A stretch of DNA of 64,000 nucleotides from assembly GCF_021130785.1 (NCBI RefSeq), contig NC_060207.1:6275001-6339000 (forward strand), in the 5' to 3' direction. A program made the position numbers and the translations under genes. This stretch comes from Homalodisca vitripennis. Taxonomy: Eukaryota > Arthropoda > Insecta > Hemiptera > Cicadellidae. Numbering within the stretch: position 1 is the first letter of the stretch; every line of letters begins with the position of its first letter. Below are positions 34,345-46,589 of the stretch, piece after piece. The notes below the pieces were generated by a model, which ran no database searches, had not been told where the DNA came from, and saw only the letters and a list, made by a program, of their open reading frames with translations.

Positions 34345-35015
34345 AAACTGAAGAATGGAGGGTTTGTAAAACATTGAGAAATAAGTCGTTACTAATGAAC
34401 CAATTTATTTTTTTATTGTTTGTTTATTGTAGGGTTTAATTGAAAGTAAACTGTTACGTTCAGGTCAATGTACACTTTTCCTTAGTTTTCTGAATGAAGC
34501 AAATGTTATTGGGGCAGTTGACTCACATGTACGGTTCATTGTTCACGAACAATGTACGGTTCACAAAACATCACTAATACATGTAAATCTTTAAATGTTT
34601 CGTCCTCGCGGTAGATTCATTTTCATTCAACATTCGAAATCTGTTAACTAGCTCACTAGCACGTGGTGTGATCCGGAAAGTTTTGAAAATGCTCGATAAC
34701 AGAACTACTGTTTTTACGGTTACAAATTTCAGCGTCTTTCAAATATTCTTATTCACATTTCAATCTTTAAAGAACGATTAAAGTTGTTCTTACTTTGAAG
34801 GCATATTGAATAAAAATCAGCAGAATGTACTAGAGTTCCGTTCGAATTAAAATAATTTGCATAGAGATTTAAATTGAGAACTCAATTCGGCTAAATACAA
34901 TCTATATTGTAAAGCCATGCACGGAGCTATTAATTACTAATACTTTATTCTTCAATACTAACACAGTATTAAAAAGAAAATCATCAAAGTGAAGAAGACT
35001 AAAGTAGCGACATTG
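34345..35015. other. AT-rich spacer with a small palindromic duplication
   Basis: At 34527-34563 ATGTACGGTTCA occurs twice around the palindrome ATTGTTC-AC-GAACAAT. Nothing else seen. Confidence 0.5.
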
Positions 35016-35220
35016 TTATGTTCTACATATATCAGAGGTCAGATGTCTCGGACATCCCTTTACAGTTAGGGGAAGGTTCAAGCCCTCTGCCCGTGGCACT
35101 CCGATATTTAGGGCGGGTAAAACCACAGTCACCCTCGCATATGAGACCCCAACACTGTCCTGTATGCCGCTAGATATCAAGTAGTTGTAATGCACGTTAG
35201 GATATCTCATTACCACTCAC
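35016..35220. other. GC-richer segment, probably part of an unnamed interspersed repeat
   Basis: Contains GGTTCAAGCCC (matches a Pol III B-box) near 35077 and GGGCGGGTAAAACCACAGTC. No A-box is found at the right distance, and no second copy was found in this window. Kept as a composition anomaly. Confidence 0.3.
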
Positions 35221-35328
35221 AAAATAGTCGAGAACTAATAGTTCAAATCGTTGGAGTATTAATAGTTAGAAGTGCCACACCACGTGCCTACGCTGGCTCA
35301 CATGCAAAATCTCATTTCATTATGCTAA

Positions 35329-36260
35329 ATGTGTTACTAATTTATTCACGTTTTAAATTGTCATAGGATTCTTCTCAGCATGTTTAGAAACGTACTTATT
35401 TATGACTTCATTGAGGTTATGATATACTACTAGAGAAATAATATAAAATATAAAATTGTTGAATTAATTTATTTACTAAAAGAAACTATTAGAATCTGTA
35501 TAACGTAACTTATGAAACATGAAAGAGGGGCTATACCTATCGCGGTCAAGTTTGTGGCTCATTTAATTTTGATAATTTGTCTACATGTGTTACTAAATAA
35601 AACTGTGAAGGAAACAAGTAACGCTACGTTTCGAGATCTCTTCTTCAGGTTCGTAACTAACCTAACACTAGGTTAAAATAAACAGATCATACCAGAGCGT
35701 TGTGGCACGCCTAAGTCAGGAATTAGAATCACCATGTTGTGTGTCAACTTCATTATCTCTAAAATATGCACTTAATAAAAAACCAAACACAACACTAATT
35801 ATTACTATTATTATTAAAACTGAACTACAGATTACAGGTTACAATAGGTATGCATTCGCCGACCAACCACCTATGACTGACCATAGGCCAACAGTTAATT
35901 TTTTTGGAAAAACGTATTGTCACCTGTATTCTGTAACCAGTAATAATAATAAAATATTTTTCTATAATTATCATATTTAATATGTCATATGGTTATACTC
36001 AATTTGTTTACTAACGTAGTTATTCTGTGATTTTATTTTATTTTTATAATAATAACTAGAGGAATCATACAGATAATATAAAGTATAAAATTGTTACAAT
36101 AATTGAATTACGAAAAGAAATTGTTAGAATCTGTATAACGCAACTTATAAAACATGGTATAAGGTTATGGATCCTTTAATTCTGATAATTAGTCTACATG
36201 TGTTACTATATCATACTTTAATATTGTCATATGGTTGTAATCAGTTTGTTTACAAATGTA
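35329..36260 (+). repeat. Interspersed repeat family D, two diverged direct units with a nested insertion
   Basis: ACTAGAG(A/G)AAT...TATAAAATTGTT...TTAGAATCTGTATAACG(T/C)AACTTAT at 35429-35520 recurs at 36055-36155. CTACATGTGTTACTA recurs at 35581 and 36194. The second unit is split by the family-1 element (35597-35970), after which the expected continuation (TTTAATATGTCATATGGTTATACTC) picks up. A weaker relative is at 46235-46345. Confidence 0.6.
35597..35970 (-). mobile_element. Interspersed repeat family 1, copy 3, nested in family D
   Basis: Reverse-strand match to 1-378 and to the arms at 55.9-56.4 kb: TGTGAAGGAAAC, CTACGTTTCGAGATCTC, TTCTTCAGG, AGCGTTGTGGCACGCCTAAG, TGTGTCAACTTC, AAAATATGCACTTAATA, and CACCTATGACTGACCATAGGCCA at the far end. 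The hairpin is shortened here: GAGATC and GATCTC are fused to GAGATCTC, so the loop is lost. The segment containing the outer tip is also deleted. Confidence 0.65.
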
Positions 36261-36318
36261 TTTTTCTTTGATTGTACTGTTGCTATCATTGTTACCCATA
36301 AGACCAATATAAATATCT

Positions 36319-36493
36319 TTACTAACGCTCACTCAAATCATCGATGTTGATATCGTAAGCTTAATGCAAAATTATAGTTATCTCCTGTTCGTGATATAGT
36401 GCGGACAGACATACAGGTAGGGAGGGACACAGACAGACAGAAATGAAATTTTCCTAACTTTCAAACGATAGGCTTTGCTAACGCTCACCCAAT
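36319..36493 (+). mobile_element. Interspersed repeat family B, copy
   Basis: Starts TTTACTAACGCTCACTCAAA and ends TTTGCTAACGCTCACCCAA, with GTGCGGACAGACATACAGG, (GACA)n and GAAATTTTCCTAAC inside. The sequence just upstream (36210-36318) carries the GTAATCAGTTTGTTTACAAATG flank seen next to copies at 11.1, 50.5 and 58.2 kb. Confidence 0.7.
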
Positions 36494-37737
36494 TATAATT
36501 ATAATACAGTAGCACAATGGAGTGAACTCTTCCTTCAAACGTAATTTCTCCCTTCAGAGGGATTGGCTCAGTGCAGGCGGTTTGAACACTTTGTTGAAAG
36601 TAGGGCTGAATCTGAAACTGTTTGGATACCCCATCTTAAGTGTAACGGACAGCCCTTTGACCTCAGACCGCAGTCCCTTCAAACTCTCCCTTTACAGACA
36701 TGTAAATGTTGAAAAACCAATTAAGATTGTTCAATCAGCTTACATTCACCCTAGGCAATTACATGCCGGGGGAAAATAAACACAAAGATACGTTTTCGTA
36801 TTAATACTACAGGTATACACTGTTTAAAAAATGAAGGTGGTTAAGGAGTCTTAGTAAAAATTTTTGTATTAACATGTGTTATAACTTTGACCTCTCATGG
36901 TAAATTATTGAGCACCAACTCAAATATGCAACAACGGTTAACGAAGTCTCCGTAAAAAATTGGTGAAGAAAATTGGTTACAATTTTGTGTTGTAAAAGGG
37001 GTCATAAACTATTCCAGAAGTAAACAGTTTGTGTTTATATTACTTTCCATACATATTTTTGAAAAACTCTCTTTAGACTTAAATCCGAGTAGTATTTATC
37101 TTTGAAGTCTTTCATGGCGGAATCGAAATGTATCTCAAAATGTAAATACCACACCGTATTGCGTTAAACGATACATAATTAAAAAATTAGGAGTCTCAAA
37201 ATCAAACTCTATATAAATTCCAAAGTATTAATTATCAATTTCGCGTTTATATAGATACAAACTTTACGTAATCTTTGCCCAAAACACAACTGCCTGCACC
37301 ATGAAGTCTATAATTGCCATAATTCAAGATACAATTGACATTTTTCTTTATTTTAATTATTTAGTAAAAAACCACACATTTAACTTAGTTGTTTTACAGA
37401 TGTTATTCCTGTAAAAGTATACACCATGATGGTAAAAGACATGTTTCATCATCTTAAGGATGAAGTTGATTCCAAGTGGGATGATAACATGTAACAACGC
37501 TTTGGCCCTGACTTGAGTAATAGTTTGGGCATGCAAACAAAGTAGTTAGCAAGTGTCAAGTTGCCTTAGTAAGTTACTGTCCATAAGTTACATACTTTGA
37601 GGTAACGGGGTGGAAGATATACTCTACATTGAAACATTATTCAGTTTTCGAGGTTCGAAAAGTGATATTTTTGTACCGGACTTTGAGTGGATATACTTAT
37701 TAATGTAGCTTAATCATATTGACAGCCATAATTATGC
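36494..37737. other. Mostly featureless; one GC-richer frame and one imperfect hairpin
   Basis: The frame at 36522-36779 (+, 85 codons, starting MNSSFKRNFSLQRDWLSAGG) lies in a slightly GC-richer stretch but matches nothing I know. At about 37440-37495 ACATGTTTCATCATC and GATGATAACATGT can pair imperfectly. Confidence 0.3.
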
Positions 37738-38843
37738 ACACGTGCATGTAAGTACGGATCGGAAGAGGCAGCGTAAAGTACCTGCATACTGACATTCAAT
37801 TAAACCTTTGTGGCTGAATATACACCTGGGACAGGAATCAAAGTGACGGAGCGCTGATCCGCACGTCCATGTAAGTACGGATCGGAAGAGGCAACGTAAA
37901 GTACCTGCATACTGACATTCAATTAAACCTTTGTGGCTGAATATACATCTGGGAGAGGAATCAAAGTTCCGGAGCGGTGAACCACACGTGCATGTAAGTA
38001 CGGTTCGGAAGAGGCAGCGTAAAAGTACCTGCATACTGACATTCAATTAAACCTTTGTGGCTGAATATACATCTGGGACATTAATCAAAGTGACGGAGCG
38101 GTGATCCACACGTGCATGTAAGTACGGTTCGGAAGAGGCAGCGTAAAGTACCTGCATACTGACATTCAATTAAACCTTTGTGGCTGAATATACATCTGGG
38201 ACAGGAATCAAAGTTCCGGAGCGGTGAACCACACGTGCATGTAAGTACGGTTCGGAAGAGGCAGCGTAAAGTACCTGCATACTACATTCAATTAAACCTT
38301 TGTGGCTGAATATACATCTGGGATAGAAATCAAAGTTACGGAGCGATGATCCACACGTGCATGTGAGTACGGATCGGAAGAGGCAGCGTAAAGTACCTGC
38401 ATACTACATTCAATTAAATCTTTGTGGCTGAATATACATCTGGGACAGGAATCAAAGTGACGGAGCGGTGATCCACACGTGCACATGTAAGTACGGTTCG
38501 GAAGAGGCAGCGTAAAGTACCTGCATACTGACATTCAATTAAACCTTTGTGGCTGAATATACATCTGGGACAGGAATCAAAGTTACGGAGCGGTGATCCA
38601 CACGTGCATGTAAGTACGGATCGGAAGAGGCAGCGTAAAGTACCTGCATACTGACATTCAATTAAACCTTTGTGGCTGAATATACATCTGGGATAGAAAT
38701 CAAAGTTACGGAGCGATGATCCACACGTGCATGTGAGTACGGATCGGAAGAGGCAGCGTAAAGTACCTGCATACTGACATTCAATTAAACCTTTGTGGCT
38801 GAATATACATCTGGGACAGGAATCAAAGGCACGGACCGGTGAT
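37738..38843. repeat. Tandem array, 123-bp unit, 9 copies
   Basis: Units start at CGTGCATGTAAGTACGG(A/T)TC (37741, 37864, 37987, 38111, 38234, 38356, 38478, 38603, 38726) with spacings of 122-125. Shared text includes GGAAGAGGCAGCGTAAAGTA, CTGCATACTGACATTCAATT and GTGGCTGAATATACATCTGG. Variants: CGGATCGG/CGGTTCGG, CAAAGTGACGG/TTCCGG/TTACGG. The 104- and 80-codon minus-strand frames exist because 123 is divisible by three; not genes. Confidence 0.96.
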
Positions 38844-39759
38844 CAAAGGAGTGTCGCGGACAGAGAGGTCCAGCAAACACAGAGGGCTGCGCTGTGGGGC
38901 GTGTGTGTACTCTGCATATTGCTTTTCAATACAACTAGACATTTCGTATTTACCATTAAAGCACAAAGGAGAGCTGGCAACTGCTGAACAATATAGGACC
39001 GAGTTTAAGTATTGAGAAACGGTGTTCCAGTTTTATAAGGTATATTTTGTTTTTCTATCAGTTTTTGTAACAGTATATTTTCATTCTTATTTCACTCTTT
39101 ATTCTTTCTTCTGTTTTGAATTCATAAAATAACATATTTTAAAACGAATTTTAACCCTTAAATGCTACTGAGTTATAGAAACTATTACTTGATGAAGCAG
39201 ACTTGATTAAATCCCAGCTTTACAATATAAGAATACTGTGGCCTATATATCTTCTTCACGTTGCCTCTTCTTAATGTAGGCCTTTATTTGAAATAATGAA
39301 ACAAATATTTGAATATTTACATTTCTGATTTTTAAAACATATAAATAAATACATAAATATAAATAAATAATAGATTAATTATAGTAGAATGAATATTAAT
39401 ACAACGTTTAAGGTCTAACTATGCAGGAAGGGTTGTTATATAATTTATATGTAGTAAAGCAATATGAAAATAATGCTGATTAGGCTACGGGACGCAACAC
39501 AATTAAATAGAATGAAAACAATTGACATATTAAAGTATTGCGCTTACAGAACAATCCCCTTATTAAGTTTGCAAGTATCAGATATTTATGTATCGAACGT
39601 TTTAATATGGACTTATTTCATTCAATAGAGTCTCAATGGACTTATTTTCGCAAATACTCATAAAGGTATTGGAAAAGGTATCTTGAAAACCAGGTAGCTC
39701 TTTTGAGTGTGAAAGGGCAAGGACGCAAACGCCGGCCATATACGTAAGGGCCATTGTTT
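38844..39759. other. Short GC-richer edge, then AT-rich spacer
   Basis: 38844-38990 after the array is GC-richer without a recognised feature. 38990-39759 is AT-rich and empty as far as I can see. Confidence 0.4.
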
Positions 39760-40560
39760 TATCTTAATGAGCTCATTTGAGTCAATTTATCATATTGTTG
39801 GGCAACAAATAAGAGCTTGGAGTCATTGTAACAGCAGCAGGAACATCTTCCCATTCAAGCACCAAAGATTTGTTATCAGTCTGGAGTTCCAAGAATATAG
39901 TTACAATGGCTGCACTCCAATGAACTCTGATTACAGAAGGTTCAGAAAAGCTGTTATACTTAGCTGTCTCCTTAACGGTATTTTACAACCACCATAAGGT
40001 AAATTCAATCCAGGTACTGAGCATATTGGGGAATAAAACATTTTGATGGTAAAAAGTCTTGAGTCCGCAAGCAGGTCAAGTAACAACAAATAGATTGAGC
40101 GGGTCTGCCAATTGACCGGCTTTGCCTGACAGTACAGAGCTCCAAATATGCTTGCTGCATCTTCAAAAATAAATAGGTGCATCAAAAGTGAAAGGCAGTA
40201 GAAACACCTCAATCTGATTCGAATCAATGTAACCAACGAGTAGTTCAAGATGACCTAGTGATTAGCGCCACGAGATTCATTGAGGTATCCAGAGATATCT
40301 GATTGGATATATGCTGGATATCCATAAGCATCACATACTGCGGTAATATGATATGTAAAACCCTCTGACTTGTGGAGTCCAAAGACTATGGACTATACGG
40401 CTGTACCCTTGATGTTTCAGGGACCAAAATAATACTATGCGTCAAAACAGCATGTGGCAATCGTATTCAGGGGATTACCGATTTAGAGATTAAGAAGACT
40501 CTTGTGGTGAGACCGCCACAGATCAGAGAACCGGAGAAGCAGTATGATACCGAATGATTT
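39760..40560 (-). pseudogene. Decayed coding relic, probably of a mobile element
   Basis: On the minus strand one reading direction gives long stretches interrupted by single stops or frameshifts. One frame has LHKSEGFTYHITAVCDAYGY followed by PAYIQSDISGYLNES. Another has HLELLVGYIDSNQIEVFLLP, SVLSGKAGQLADPLNLFVVT and YHQNVLFPNMLSTWIEFTLW. A final frame has VTIFLELQTDNKSLVLEWED then VPAAVTMTPSSYLLPNNM. The first segment recalls the DDE-type PIF/Harbinger pattern (KGFH-x-x-VQAVCDA...), but the fit is loose and the later segments are not assigned. GC content and lower stop density set it apart from the flanks. Family uncertain. Confidence 0.35.
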
Positions 40561-41917
40561 AGTAGTTGATAAGCGTGCGCCGCCGGAAGTAAGTGGCACT
40601 CAGGTGCTCAGTGAGTTCTGAGTGAACCGGAAACATCTGGTAACACAAGTGATAACGTACAAAGTTTCAATTATTTACAAACCAAACAAAAATTTATTAA
40701 AATATATAAAAAAGTCCTCCATGGCTATAACAAATTGATATAAAAAGTAACTTAATAAGTGAGCAATAATAATGAACCCGCCTTTTATAAATACACAATT
40801 TATTACTATTTTTTATTTAATTAAATGTTTATTTTAGTTTTCACATAAGCATTTGATATACTTTCATAACTGCTTGTACTTTTATCACGTGTTTTTATTT
40901 TAGTATAAATTTGTTTATATTGTTACTGTGACCATTTGTGTTTATTTATGTACGTCGGAAGATGCTTTGCTTCAAAGCGAAGGGTCTCAAAAAAATACAA
41001 TTTACTACTGGAGTGTTTTATTTTAAAATTAATAAATAATTGAAATACGATGAGGAAGAATCTTCTAGAACACATGCTTTCAATATTTCCCTCTATAATT
41101 TCAAATACTACCTAATTTAGAACATACGTTCTCCAAGAAGTATGAATTTGACATAAAAACACATTTTTAGACAAAAAATTTATTACAATACTTTATGGTG
41201 TTACTAGAGAATCCGCAGTTTGGTAAAACCCTGTCGCTTTGGAACCCACATCAAAGATGGGTTTTTCAGGCATCTTTCCTAAACTTCAGAATTTACATGT
41301 ACAGAACCTTCAGTATGCTCTATTTTTTACAAACACAATAAAAAACATAACATTAAAAACGTACACAAACAGATAATATTACGAGATATTTTTAATGTGT
41401 TTTACATGATGCTAATGGCAAATACAGTTTTATTTTGAAAGTTCCTTAGCAGTAAAAAGCCTAATCATGAAAACTCTAGTTTAAATGTTGATTTAAAGTT
41501 ATTTATCCTGGCAATCGTTACTTAAGTCAACAATAAATAAACATTTTCGATGCAAAAATTAGTTTCATTATGTTTGTTTATAACTGTGGAAACCTTAATT
41601 TAGTGCTAATCAGATTACAAAAACAAATGCCACAAGTTTTTACGAACCATATTTTAGGCGAGCGCTCAGAATCGTGTCAACTCCAATATTTGTTTAGTCA
41701 GCTTACCGCAAGCAAACGCAGGGCCATATTTATTATGTAGATGCATGCAAATGTTTCGTTTTGTACACAGTTGCTTTGCATAACTGTGTGAATTCATTGT
41801 TTTAGTTTTGCAAAACGGTCGGTAACCTGGACATGTTCTTGAATAAACAGATGAGTTTTTGCTTTGACATAACTTCAGGTAGTTATTGTTATCGGTTTAC
41901 TAGGTAATTAACGGAGT
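40561..41917. other. AT-rich spacer, nothing recognised
   Basis: No supported feature. Confidence 0.5.
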
Positions 41918-44370
41918 AGATACCTGATTATCGTGCCAACGTTATAGTCGAGATTTCTCGCGCTGTAATGACACGAATGCGGTGATTCCACCACGACTAG
42001 CGCTCGCCACACGGCCACGGCAGACCTGATTATCGTGCCGACGTTATTGTAGTGATTTCTCGTGCTCTAATGTCCCGAATACTGCGATTCCACCACGAAT
42101 AGCGCTCCCACACAGCCGCGGCAGACCTAAGTATCGTGCCGACGTTATTATAGAGATGTCTCGTTCTCTAATGTCCCGAATACGGCGATTCCACCACGAA
42201 TAGCGCTCCCACACGGCCGCGGCAGACCTGATTATCGTGCCGACGTTATTGTAGTGATTTCTCGTGGTCTAATATCCCGAATACGGCGATTCCACCACGA
42301 ATAGCGCTCCCACACGGCCGCGGCAGACCTGATTATCGTGCCGACGTTATTGTAGTGATTTCCCGCGCTCTAATATCCCGAATACGGTGATTCCACCACG
42401 AATAGCGATCGTCACACGGCCGCGGCAGACCTGATTATCGTGCCGACGTTATTGTAGTGATTTCCCGCGCTCTAATATCCCGAATACAGTGATTCCACCA
42501 CGAATAGCGCTCCCACACGGCCGCGGCAGACCTGATTATCGTGCCGACGTTATTGTAGTGATTTCCCGCGCTCTAATATCCCGAATACGGTGATTCCACC
42601 ACGAATAGCGATCGCCACACGGCCGCGGCAGACCTGATTATCGTGCCGACGTTATTGTAGTGATTTCCCGGGCTCTAATATCCCGAATACGGCGATTCCA
42701 CCACGAATAGCGCTCCCACACGGCCACGGCAGACCTGATTATCGTGCCGACGTTATTGTAGTGATTTCCCGCGCTCTAATGTCCCGAATACGGCGATTCC
42801 ACCACGAATAGCGCTCGCCACACGGCCGCGGCAGACCTGATTATCGTGCCGACGTTATTGTAGAGATTTCTCGTGCTCTAATGTCCCGAATACGGCGATT
42901 CCACCACGAATAGCGCTCCCACACGGCCGCGGCAGACCTGATTATCGTGCCGACGTTATTGTAGAGATTTCTCGTGCTCTAATGTCCCGAATACGGCGAT
43001 TCCACCACGAATAGCGCTCCCACACGGCCGCGGCAGACCTGATTATCGTGCCGACGTTATTGTAGAGATTTCTAGTGCTCTAATGTCCCGAATACGGCGA
43101 TTCCACCACGAATAGCGCTCCCACACGGCCGCGGCAGACCTGATTATCGTTCCGACGTTATTGTAGAGATTTCTCGTGCTCTAATGTCCCGAATACGGCG
43201 ATTCCACCACGAATAGCGCTCCCACACGGCCACGGCAGACCTGATTATCGTGCCGACGTTATTGTAGTGATTTCCCGCGCTCTAATGTCCCGAATGCGGT
43301 GATTCCACCACGACTAGCGCTCGCCACACGGCCACGGCAGACCTGATTATCGTGTCGACGTTATTGTAGAGATTTTTCGCGCTCTAATGTCCCGAATACG
43401 GCGATTCCACCACGAATAGCGCTCGCCACACGGCCACGGCAGACCTGATTATCGTGCCGACGTTATTGTAGAGATTTCCCGCGCTCTAATGTCCCGAATA
43501 CGGCGATTCCACCACGACTAGCGCTCGCCACACGGCCGCGGCAGACCTGATTATCGTGCCGACGTTATTGTAGTAGAGATTTCCCGCGCTCTAATGTCCC
43601 GAATGCGGCGATTCCACCACGACTAGCGCTCGCCACACGGCCGCGGCAGACCTGATTATCGTGCCGACGTTATTGTAGTGATTTCCCGCGCTCTAATGTC
43701 CCGAATACGGCGATTCCACCACGAATAGCGCTCGCCACACGGCCGCGGCAGACCTGATTATCGTGCCGACGTTATTGTAGTGATTTCCCGCGCTCTAATG
43801 TCCCGAATACGGTGATTCCACCACGAATAGCGCTCGCCACACGGCCGCGGCAGACCTGATTATCGTGCCGACGTTATTGTAGTGATTTCCCGCGCTCTAA
43901 TGTCCCGAATGCGGTGATTCCACCACGAATAGCGCTCGCCACACGGCCGCGGCAGACCTGATTATCGTGCCGACGTTATTGTAGTGATTTCCCGCGCTCT
44001 AATGTCCCGAATGCGGCGATTCCACCACGAATAGCGCTCGCCACACGGCCGCGGCAGACCTGATTATCGTGCCGACGTTATTGTAGTGATTCCCGCGCTC
44101 TAATGTCCCGAATGCGGTGATTCCACCACGAATAGCGCTCGCCACACACGGCCGCGGCAGACCTGATTATCGTGCCGACGTTATTGTAGAGATTTCTCGC
44201 GCTCTAATGTCCCGAATGCGGCGATTTCCACCACGAATAGCGCTCGCCACACGGCCGCGGCAGACCTGATTATCGTGCCGACGTTATTGTAGTGATTTCC
44301 CGCGCTCTAATGTCACGAATGCGGCGATTCCACCACGACTAGCGCTCGCCACACGGCCGCGGCAGACCTG
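41918..44370. repeat. Tandem array, 101-bp GC-rich unit, about 24 copies
   Basis: Units carry GACCTGATTATCGTGCCGAC, GATTTC(C/T)CG(C/T)GCTCTAAT, GTCCCGAAT(A/G)CGG(C/T)GATTCC, ACCACGA(A/C)TAGCGCTC and CACACGGCC(G/A)CGG. The usual spacing is 101. Sub-types exist: GTAGTGATTTCCC versus GTAGAGATTTCTC, AATATCCC versus AATGTCCC, GCGATCG versus GCGCTCCCA versus GCGCTCGCCA. CpG-rich and SacII-site-rich in an AT-rich setting. Short minus-strand frames at its right edge are not genes. Confidence 0.97.
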
Positions 44371-45544
44371 TTTCCACTCGGGTAAACAACGTTCATTGCT
44401 GCGCAACTGTTTACCCCTGAACAGACACAAGTCGGAACCCCCAACTTCCCCGTGCAGTGTAGCAGACAGCCCTTTGTACACACAACTTTCAACTCCAATA
44501 TTCAAAACAATCCTGCTTTGATAGCCATCACTCCTTCCGAGTAATATTGTACTTTGCTGCTTCTGTTTTAGATTATCTGCAAAAACAACTATTAATACAC
44601 GTACTCCGTTTGGAAAATTACAATATCTTAATTAATTTTTGCTAATTATTAAAAAAGAATTAAATTGTTTTTACGCAAATTATAATTTCATTTCATTTAC
44701 GCAACGCTTAAAATTTTAGATTTCAATTTGTTGTCACTGCTATTTTTTATTTACGGATAAATTATATAATTTGTATTTGCCGTTTAATTTAATCATACCA
44801 ACGTAGATCAAAAGTAGTTGTACCTTTTACTATAGTAAGGTACTATAAAATCGACACATACATTTTATTAGTGATTTCAACTATGGTATTAAGTGCTTAC
44901 AATTTTATGTAATGGTTGGAAATCACTCAAATTACTAAAATTGTTTTGCCGATTTTTTATTCCCTTACTGTTTACTGTAGTGAATGGGGAAGATCTACTT
45001 TTACCCCCTACACACATTTTTAATACAATTATTGATAGGTATTATAAAAGTTGAATTTTTTTTTAAGTTTTAAATATCTTAAATTTGAACTATTTAAAAA
45101 AATGTGCTGAAAATTAACTGTAACATGTTTTTAGAAAGAGTTTTTCTTTGTTTACCTTTGGATAAATATTTGGTGTTGCTAAAATTTTTAATGAGGTAAC
45201 AGTAAGAAGAAACTGTGTAACCGTACAACTTTGACATTTTCGAACCGTATCTCTAAAGTAAAATAGGTTTTAGACTTATCAGTGAAAGCCATTAAAACAC
45301 CTCTAAAATGAGGAACGGCTCGACCTACCTGTGTGAAAATCTTTCAAAAATGACCTTAGCCACGCCCTCACCAAGAGTGCCATTTAGGGGTAGTTTGGCA
45401 TAATAGAAGTACTTTCCCGAATACGTTGTATTCTAAATATGGTGGTAGAAAAAAGAAGGTGTATTTCTCGGTTCAGTGGTCTGCCTCACCCCGTGTTACG
45501 TAGCTACACTACGTATTACGTGTTGCGTAACAAACTCGGCTGAG
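44371..45544. other. Short GC-richer array edge, then AT-rich spacer
   Basis: Two overlapping minus-strand frames (44284-44505, 44313-44498) straddle the array edge and show no domain. The rest is featureless. Confidence 0.45.
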
Positions 45545-45777
45545 GTTGCATGCAACATTTCAAGTATTTAGTCTTTTCATTAGGATATACGTGTCACTGT
45601 GTCTTTTGTTAAAACGTCACATCATTTCACTCATTTTGTTTGAAAATTGATTTATTTAATGGTTTTTATCGTTGATTAAATTCATGGGAACACACAGGCA
45701 GATGTCCAGACAGACATGCAGGAATAAAATGTTACCATCCCCTTCATTGATAGGCTTCTCTAATGCTCAGCCAGTTA
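45545..45777 (+). mobile_element. Interspersed repeat family B, diverged copy
   Basis: GCATGCAACATTTCAAGTAT near the start, then CAGACAGACATGCAGGAATA and AATGTTACCATCCCC, ending CTCTAATGCTCAGCCAGTTA. Confidence 0.55.
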
Positions 45778-46234
45778 GAATGAATTTAGTACTTCCTAAA
45801 TGAGTATACATGCCATTCTGACAGATACTTACTGATAATATGGTTGGTTCACCGTCATAGGGGTTTTTACTCTTTACCATTCACATTAGTCCATTTTTAT
45901 ACTTGCAGTTTGTATCTCGGATGAAAAACATATAAATATTAGGAACATAAATGATTATTTTCTAATTATTTACTTGCAAAACATTAATTTGTAAATTAAA
46001 ATTTAATATATTAATTGAATCCAAAAGTCATGATTGCTTACAATATGACCTATTTAACAATAAAGCCTTTCTCGGTTGGAAGAACTTATTCCTATTTCGC
46101 ATTTAATTTATTAAGATTACAGCCTAACCAATAATTCTTCTTACTAATATCTCAAATATTATCTCTAATTTTATCATGTGGGTTAAAAGCTCATTTATTT
46201 TACCTATGTCTTTTGAGATACTAAACAATAACTA

Positions 46235-46345
46235 GTGGATTCATAAAAATAATGTACAATATTACATTATTCAAGTTTTGTAAACCTGTTTCATTGGTTG
46301 CCTTACTAAAAAGAACTATTATATTAACTTATAAAATACAAACTC
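46235..46345 (+). repeat. Diverged relative of repeat family D
   Basis: ATAACTAGTGGATTCATAAA ... AAAAAGAACTATTATATTAACTTATAAAATAC follows the same order as the family-D unit at 36055-36155, with many differences. Confidence 0.35.
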
Positions 46346-46589
46346 GGCTCACATTTTTCAGCCAATAATATACTCGCGATCACCTAATCTAATTAAAGAT
46401 ACGTCTAATCGTTTTAATAAAACTTAAGGTGAATAACAGATGATTTATAGTCAAAGTCATTTTTAAGTGGTTGTTGAATTATTATGAAATAAGTAAGTTG
46501 TTCAAGACTGTTAAATAAAATTTACTATTATATTTTGTAGAACGATCTGCTATAAAATAACACAACGAGTGAGGATAAGCAAAACTCCA

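Noticed and set aside
35060..35100. tRNA gene from the B-box match GGTTCAAGCCC
   Set aside because: There is no A-box at the right distance and no cloverleaf can be drawn with acceptor and anticodon stems.
36522..36779. 85-codon frame as a gene
   Set aside because: The GC-richer context lowers stop density; no recognisable motif and no second exon found.
37732..38534. 104- and 80-codon minus-strand frames with RCIFSHKGLIECQYAG-type repeats
   Set aside because: Translation of the 123-bp array (41 codons per unit). Interrupted wherever a unit has an indel.
41918..44370. CRISPR-like regular array
   Set aside because: Units are contiguous 101-bp tandem repeats without unique spacers, in a eukaryotic setting. 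The same reasoning excludes the other arrays.
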